Source: Homalodisca vitripennis
Lineage: Eukaryota > Arthropoda > Insecta > Hemiptera > Cicadellidae
DNA: 64,000 bases
NCBI RefSeq assembly: GCF_021130785.1
Contig: NC_060213.1
Coordinates: 99,316,501 to 99,380,500 of the forward strand
Direction of reading: 5' to 3'
This document shows positions 56,601 to 64,000 of this stretch, piece after piece. The notes beneath the pieces were generated by a model. It worked only from the letters and a program-made list of their open reading frames with translations. It searched no databases and was not told the DNA's origin. Both the position numbers and the translations under genes were made by a program. Positions within the stretch are counted from its first letter, which is position 1; the number at the start of each line of letters is the position of its first letter.

Positions 56601-57769
56601 CACAACAAGCAATTAATTTGCTCGACTAGAGTAATAATATTTTCAATTGCATTATCCACTTCGAGGCTTGTCAACATACACGATGTTTTGGGTATATCAA
56701 CTGTTTATTTATTGGCACCGTCTTATAGTATAGTACTGTAGAATTTTGTGTTATAAATGATACACGCATAACCACCGTAAATGTGAAGATTGAAATAATC
56801 GCTGTTTTGAACATTGAATTATGTAATTTAAATTCCGCTATTAGTTAATCTCTATTATTAATTATTCTCTATTAATTAAAACTATTTCTTTAAGAGTTTG
56901 GAAACTGGTTATCTACCATGGTAGTCATATGAACGAAAAAAATTGCCTATGTTTGATCAATGTGGGGAAAATATATAAAAATAAAGTACATCTTAATAAA
57001 ATATTTGCAATAATACTACTCTAGATACACTTTTCCAGTTCAAGACTTGTACTCACAACTGCTGTTTCAGCTGCATTTACAGTATACTTTAAAGCATTAA
57101 ATGTAACGGCAAGTGTACAAATTTATAGTGGGAATGTATGTACAATGCTAACTGTTGTTACTGTACTTAAGTTACAAATGTGAATATTATATTGAAAAAT
57201 TTCTATTACAATACACTGCTTTATGTTTCACAAGAATCAGTCCAAATGACATTCAATATAAAGTTTTTATTGGGTCGAATATCGATATGTAAATTACCAC
57301 TTTCTTTAAACTGTGTTTATAAAAAAAAAATAATACCTAAAAGCCTGGAAGTAGCAGAGCAAAAATAATAAATAGTACCTAAAATAATTGTTACATATAT
57401 GTAGTTTGTTTTAAATTAGAAACTAAATGAGATCTTCTGAACCCAATGAGAATATTAAGCGAAGCAGTTTTATAAAATGAAAACAATGCTTCGAAGTTTG
57501 GTTTCACAAGCACGCAGAGTGCTTACAGCGACTTAAAAACAATATGCAATTTCATTAAAAGTCCTTCTCCACAGGTTTACCCTTTATTATGTCCTTTTTA
57601 TAACGTTATGATAAATAATGTTCCAACAACAACTTCATAAAACATAGGAACAGACTAAATGAAGTCTTGTCACTACCAAATTCCACCGCTAAATATACAA
57701 TGACAATATCTCCATCATGAATGTAATTACAGAGGTGGAGAACATCACAAAAAATAATGGAGTAGATCT
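53641..57769. other. Non-coding, nothing recognised
   Basis: Over 4 kb of AT-rich DNA with only short random frames; no RNA gene or repeat unit was identified. Confidence 0.45.
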
Positions 57770-59650
57770 AGTCTTCTCAACAACCGCAACCCGCCACTGA
57801 GCGAGCTATAATGATGCCACCAGTAGGTATATAAATACAATGGTAGCAGAACCTTGCTACAAAGACGACTGGATTAGAGCTAGCCCTGTCAATAATCGTA
57901 ACCAGCCACAGAGTGACCTATGATGATGCCACCAGCAGGTATATAAATACAATGGTACTAGAACCTTCCTACAAAGACGACTGGATTAGAGCTAGCCCTG
58001 TCAACAATCGTAACCAGCCACTGAGTGAGCTATGATGATGCCACCAGTAGGTATATAAATACAATGGTAGCAGAACCTTCCTACAAAGACGACTGGATTA
58101 GAGCTAGCCCTGTCAACAATCGTAACCAGCCACTGAGTGAGCTATGATGATGCCACCAGCAGGTATATAAATACAATGGTACTAGAACCTTCCTACAAAG
58201 ACGACTGGATTAGAGCTAGCCCTGTCAACAATCGTAACCAGCCACAGAGTGAGCTATGATGATGCCAACAGCAGGTATATAAATACAATGGTGGCAGAAA
58301 ATTCCTTCAAGGACAACTGGATTAGAGCTAGTCCTCTCAACAATCGTAACCAGCCACTGAGCGAGCTATTATGATGCCACCAGCAGGTATATAAATGCAA
58401 TAGTACCAGAAAATTCCTTCAAGGACAACTGGATTAGAGCTAGTCCTCTCAACAATCGTAACCAGCCACTAAACGAGCTATTATGATGCCACCAGCAGGT
58501 ATATAAATGCAATGGTACTAGAACCTTCCTACAAAGACGACTGGAGTAGATCTAGCCCTCTCAACAATCGTAACCAGCCACTGAGTGAGCTATGATGATG
58601 CCACCAGCAGGTATATAAATACAATGGTACTAGAACCTTCCTACAAAGACGACTGGATTATAGCTAGTCCTCTCAACAATCGTAACCAGCCACAGAGTGA
58701 GCTATGATGATGCCAACAGCAGGTATATAAATACAATGGTGGCAGAAAATTCCTTCAAGGACAACTGGATTAGAGCTAGTCCTCTCAACAATCGTAACCA
58801 GCCACTGAGCGAGCTATTATGATGCCACCAGCAGGTATATAAATGCAATAGTACCAGAAAATTCCTTCAAGGACAACTGGATTAGAGCTAGTCCTCTCAA
58901 CAATCGTAACCAGCCACTGAGCGAGCTATTATGATGCCACCAGCAGGTATATAAATGCAATGGTACTAGAACCTTCCTACAAAGACGACTGGAGTAAATC
59001 TAGCCCTCTCAACAATCGTAACCAGCCACTGAGTGAGCTATGATGATGCCACCAGCAGGTATATAAATACAATGGTACTAGAACCTTCCTACAAAGACGA
59101 CTGGATTATAGCTAGTCCTCTCAACAATCGTAACCAGCCACTGAGCGAGCTATGATGATGCCACCAGCAGGTATATAAATACAATGGTACTAGAACCTTC
59201 CTACAAAGACGACTGGATTATAGCTAGTCCTCTCAACAATCGTAACCAGCCACTGAGCGAGCTATGATGATGCCACCAGCAGGTATATAAATACAATGGT
59301 ACTAGAACCTTCCTACAAAGACGACTGGATTAGAGCTAGTCCTCTCAACAATCGTAACCAGCCACTGAGCGAGCTATGATGATGCCACCAGCAGGTATAT
59401 AAATACAATGGTACCAGAAACCTTCCTACAAAGACAACTGGATTAGAGCTAGTCCTCTCAACAATCGTAACCAGCCACTGAGCGAGCTATGATGATGCCA
59501 CCAGCAGGTATATATAAATGCAATAGTACCAGAAAATTCCTTCAAAGACAACTGGATTAGAACTAGTCCTCTCAACAATCGTAACCAACCACTGAGCGAG
59601 CTACGATGAAGCCACCAGGAGGAGTATAAACGAGTGGCACGGATCCTTGG
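57770..59650. repeat. Satellite array, about 112-bp unit, about 17 copies
   Basis: Units share CCACTGAGCGAGCTATGATG, CCACCAGCAGGTATATAAAT and ACTGGATTAGAGCTAG. The GGTATATAAA landmark occurs at 57826, 57939, 58050 and 58162, giving 111-113-base spacing. Two unit types alternate (ACCTTCCTACAAAGACGAC and AAATTCCTTCAAGGACAAC). A block of four units near 58290 reappears near 58737 (447 bases), so there is higher-order repetition. The 75-codon minus-strand frame at 59426 is a by-product. Confidence 0.95.
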
Positions 59651-59699
59651 CAAATACTACTCACCAATTAAAACGTGCAACTTAATTAACTATGAGAAT

Positions 59700-60230
59700 T
59701 TCACTAACAGAAATTTACACACAGCGGCCTTCACAGAGGACCGGAGAAGAGCTAGTCCAGCCCACAACAATAACCCACCACTAAACGTACCAAGATAACG
59801 TCATAAGCGAAATATACACATGTCGGTCTTATAATCTAGTCACAACAGAGGGTCGGAGTGAACTAATCTTGTCAGCAACCCTCCACTAAATGTACTAAGA
59901 GAGTCATCAGTGGAATGTATACACAGCGGGTTTACAACCTTGCCACAACAGAGGATCGGAGTAGAACTAGACTTGACAGCAACCACAACCCTCCACTAAA
60001 TGTACTAAGAGAATATCATCAGTTGAATGTATACACAGCTGGTTTACAAGCTTGCCACAACAGAGGATCGGAGTAGAACTAGACTTGTCAGCAACCACAA
60101 TCCGCCACTAAATGTACTAAGAGAATATCATCAGTGGAATGTATACACAGCTGGTTTACAGGCTTGCCACAACAGAGGATCGGAGTAGAACTAGACTTGT
60201 CAGCAACCACAATCCGCCACTAAATGATCC
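59700..60230. repeat. Diverged second satellite, about 115-125-bp units
   Basis: Four to five units with ACAACAGAGGATCGGAGTAG, CTAGACTTGTCAGCAACCAC and CCACTAAATGTACTAAGAGA. The order of motifs (GGA..AG..CTAG, then GTCAGCAACC, then CCACTAA) parallels the adjoining satellite, so the two probably share an ancestor. Confidence 0.85.
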
Positions 60231-61113
60231 ACTTTACTTAGCCCACCCTGCAGAAGTTTTTACCAGTCCCGTTAAGCCATGGGCACAACAGGCTGTAAAA
60301 TGAACACATTGTTAAAGCCGTTTATTGCATCTTTGTTTACACATCTTTATTTCATGAATATCATTATAAACATGTCTTTACCTCTCAACTGTCAATGAAC
60401 TTATAAATAAAATATATGGTCAGCAATTAAATACAAACAACCTACAAAATAACATATGTCAATGATTTTTGCACTTTAATAAATCTAAATACTAATTACT
60501 ATGACGTTTAAATTTAGTTAGTCAAATATTGATACATAACAAGTACGTAGGTAAAGACAATTCCTTATTTCGAAGTGGCATTTCTACGTTTTACATTTTC
60601 AGAACAATCTCCTAAGTTGAAGAATTTACTACCTAGTTGTAACACTTAATTCATCTAAAAAGTCTGTAAAACTCAAATATAAAATATAGTCAAGTTTCTG
60701 CAAACAAATAGATTGTAGTTTTCCACTTAAAATTTGAAAAGGACTTTGTTTTTCTTTTAACATTTCAACAACATTTTCTTGAAGACCTTCAACTACGGTC
60801 TGCAAAGCTGCTTAAAAATTAAACAAGAGGTTTGAAGATACATCAGAGCGGAGGCCCTTAAGTACACAAACTTATTACTCAAACGTTTGTTAAATCCTCA
60901 CAAAATAAATAATACCAGTTCGGTTAACTGATTTTGCCGCATCCTACATGCATTTGGTATAAAACTACATTTTGAAGATTAGTTATGTTAAGATGTTGAT
61001 AATTTTAATTGCTTTTAAATATACAAAGGAAGTTACTTAGATTGTTCCAAACGTTTTAAAAATTTACTACGTATACAAATATGCCTCGTCTATAAAAAGG
61101 TCTGTTTGGGAGA
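60231..61113. other. Non-coding, nothing recognised
   Basis: AT-rich, no supported feature. Confidence 0.45.
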
Positions 61114-61195
61114 TACAGTAGGTGAATGGTCTAAGGCGTTGAACTTCGAGAATGATTTAGAGATTGCGCAAATTCAAACTCTGTCTGTGATCGCA
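61114..61195 (+). other. tRNA-like sequence (tRNA-Ser/Leu-derived SINE or pseudogene)
   Basis: ATGGTCTAAGGCGTTGAACTT resembles the D-arm/anticodon-stem part (A box) of serine or leucine tRNAs. GCGCAAATTCAAACTCTG resembles a degraded B box and T-arm. Stems are not well paired, so a functional tRNA is unlikely; a SINE head is the better guess. Confidence 0.4.
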
Positions 61196-64000
61196 GCACT
61201 TTTTACTATACCGTTTCTTGTCCTTGATTTGTTTTATACGATCCTCACAAAGTTCAATGTCCCATATGAGCAGGCAGGATAAATCATAATAAATAGAGAT
61301 TCTGCCTCTCCTTGATAAAGTTCTATCACACTATACTGATAATTGTATAATTATTTCTCTATATGAGTTTAATAAAAATGACACATTAATAAATATTTCA
61401 AAAAAGAAATAAACTTTTTAGATACCTTGTTTTAACACGTCTAAGATATTATATTTTTAGTATAACATCCATGACTTGTAGGCAATATAATAGACTGCAA
61501 ACGAAATTATTAAAACAATTTTGTAAGTGTTTATGTTTATTAGGGTCCAAAAAATTTTAGCTTAAAAATAAAAATAGGACCTCAAGTTAATTTTTAGAAA
61601 TCATAAATAATTGTACAATGTGCTATAACATACCATTTAACGGTTATACGACAAAAATAAACATAGATGTAGATTTGTTTTAATTTGGTGTAAAATTATT
61701 TGAAATTAAACTTTTAGCACTATAGTTTGATATCAGTCAAATGGAGTAAGTACTATGGTTACATTAAATATAAATTTATTAACTTCATATATTTATTCTA
61801 ATATAAAAGACTTTGTTTTTGGCGATTTCTAGAATTATTTTAGTTTATTAGAGTTATATTTTGATAAAGTGATAGGGCATGTATATTTTAATATAAATAA
61901 CCTTATATTATTGAAACCCATACATATATTTCAATTACTACCCTATAATAACACTAATAAAAATTTATCATTAGGACAATTAACATTTAAAATATCAAAT
62001 AATTTGTACACATTGACCATATTTAAATAATTTTTTGTAAACATGTTTTATGTTGTAGTGTATTATAAAGAGGCTCAATTATCTTGTTAAATTCAGCGAT
62101 TAAAGTTATGGCCACGAAGAGGATATTATTTAACTACGGAGACTGTACTAGGTCCTTGCAATGTATAAATATTACACATTCTACACATATGTGCTGCCTT
62201 TCGATGAAATAAAGTTATCAACCATAGTACTTTTAAGATATTTATTTAAATTTCTTGTGCTTTGTTCTCCCATATTACAGAATTGGTATATCATGAAATC
62301 TTTCAATTTTTAAGTTAATAAAACATTACTAGGTCCTCATTACTATATGAGGTTAAGTAGTCGAAAGTTTTTAGTCGAAAACTTACCTCTTAATAAAGTA
62401 CTATATTTCATATTATCTTGTTTGTTCTAGATCAGAAATATATGTATGTTAAATAGATAAATAACGTAACTAAATAAAAACGAGGATAAAGTAAAATAAA
62501 TCATACAAATGCGTTGTAATTTTCACACATTTGTACCGTTATTATAGTACATATTTTAAATTTATATGGAGCTAATACTTCGTAAATCAAAACAACTTTT
62601 CGGAAATATTTGATTTATTCCGAGATTAAAGTTCACTCAAAATTTGACAAATTTGACAAACTTTAGATTCGATTTTCTTCAAAACTTCACACAATCGAAC
62701 AAATCTAATTAAGAATCTGATCAAAAAATGAGTTAAAATTAAAATGAAACTAAAAATGTATACTTCTCCAAAAATGGTTTAAATTAACAAAATAAAATAA
62801 AAAGTTCTCTTCTCAAAATACTCAAAAATCAATATAACACAAAACTTGATATTAACTTTACGACCAAAATTTAATTCACAATACTTCCAAAAAATTGAAT
62901 TAAATTCTCAGACTCTGTAAGATGGGAAAAATCTATCTTTATTTTAAAACAAAAAACACATTTAACCAGGATCGATATTTCCTTATTATTTCCGATAAGC
63001 GTTTAATATCAGTGAGTTCAATCATATTGCCCAGTACTTTCTTTACTATCGAGTCATAAATACTTTCACTTATCGGGCTCACTTTGTTTTCACTTATCAG
63101 GTTCACTTGTAATAATGCTTTAACTTGTAATAATACGTAATAATACTGTGACCCTTACTAACAAATACTTTTACGACGGACCGGGATTTTTATTACTTGG
63201 GCACATCCGAGTAACTTGTCATGGAGTAACTTGCTACATAATCGAACTTGATATCAATCGGTTATTTAACTATCGAGTATTGTATGAACAGACAGACAGA
63301 CAGAATTTAAGTAGCTAACAATTAACTAACTAACTAATCTAAAAATAAGTGTCTTTTCACCTCTGATTTCAACAGCTAACCATGGAAACTGGTACAGACC
63401 TAGACGTATTGTGAGATACTAATCCAATAATCATTAGTATAACATGTTTGTTGTAAATTTTGGCTTTTGCATATCACAAAAGATGATTAAAATTTATTCA
63501 CTTTCATATAGTCTGTAGTTAATTTGCAAACTTTGCCTCAAAACTATACCAGATTGAAAAATTATAAACGTACTTATACTGTGTTTTGTTTGCATGAGCA
63601 ATGCATGGTAAACTCCCAAATTATCATGCAACATTATAACACTTTCTATCATCTAATTTAAACTTTAAATGGAATGTATGTATAAAATCTTACTAATAAA
63701 ATGTAAATACTAATGTAAAACTTTGTTTCAGGTGCATTATACTTTAAACGTATGTCATATGTTGCACATCCATCTTATGAGCAACAGATTTAAAATGTAA
63801 CATATTTACGGTTTACTTCATTGGTTACAATAAATAATAGCAAGCACTTTAATAACTGTAAAGCTTAATATTTGAACTTGGCCATTGCTGTGTAGAAACA
63901 TAAAAAATAGGTAGTTGTGGACCGCCAACATTATTAACCGTTGAATGAACAAGAGATAATAATTGGCCAGATGAGGTGGTAGAAATGTTGACTTTGCTAC
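61196..64000. other. Non-coding, nothing recognised
   Basis: AT-rich; a short CAGA repeat occurs near 63290. No supported gene. Confidence 0.45.

Noticed and set aside
59426..59653. 75-codon minus-strand frame with a duplicated segment
   Set aside because: The internal repeat simply follows the 112-bp satellite unit.
57770..60230. CRISPR-like regular repeats
   Set aside because: Units are contiguous 112-bp satellite copies with no unique spacers, in eukaryotic DNA.

Overview
The window is eukaryotic genomic DNA, very AT-rich, with long gene-free stretches, TA/CA microsatellites, satellite arrays and degraded transposons (a Mutator-like DNA transposon, two Penelope-like elements with GIY-YIG domains, a LINE reverse-transcriptase fragment). 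This mix suggests an invertebrate, probably an arthropod; species cannot be read from the sequence. I found no convincing host protein-coding gene.

The centrepiece is a nearly complete Maverick/Polinton (adintovirus-like) element at 34911-52250, about 17.3 kb. It has ~1.25-kb terminal inverted repeats that begin AG and end CT, and it sits in a TA microsatellite (probable target duplication TATATA). It encodes a protein-primed family B DNA polymerase, a retrovirus-type integrase with a chromo-like tail, a double-jelly-roll-type major capsid candidate, a penton-type minor capsid protein, a packaging ATPase, an adenain-type cysteine protease, a phospholipase A2-type virion precursor, a basic precursor with a GSG site, a coiled-coil fibre candidate, a BRO-N protein, and several small zinc-ribbon proteins. 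One of the zinc-ribbon proteins looks like a viral late transcription factor. Two genes lie inside the inverted repeats and so occur twice.

The replication and integration genes (polymerase, integrase, two zinc-finger paralogues) form a leftward block on the right. The structural and maturation genes form a second leftward block on the left. Penton and BRO point the other way between the blocks. Most genes start within a compact AT-rich motif, TTTTCTATnTAAATGG or a close variant, which resembles the TCTA late-promoter motif described for mavirus and its giant-virus host. The copy is lightly damaged: one in-frame TAG in the polymerase, two frame breaks in the ATPase, two in the PLA2-type precursor, one in the fibre candidate, and a start codon changed to TTG in BRO. 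Nearly all frame breaks look like one extra base in an A or T run.

Left flank (1-34910): a 117-bp near-perfect foldback; a 2.7-kb tandem duplication (2014-7138); a large non-coding repeat family in at least three further copies (one inverted at 31.4-34.7 kb) carrying a conserved ~110-bp core with TGACGTCA; a broken Mutator-like transposase inside one of those copies; two Penelope-like remnants (23.3-24.4 and 25.6-26.1 kb); and a LINE fragment (28.9-29.5 kb). Right flank (52251-64000): a repeat related to 17.0-17.8 kb, a ~112-bp satellite with higher-order structure (57.77-59.65 kb), a diverged relative of it (59.70-60.23 kb), and one tRNA-like sequence. The rest shows nothing I can name.
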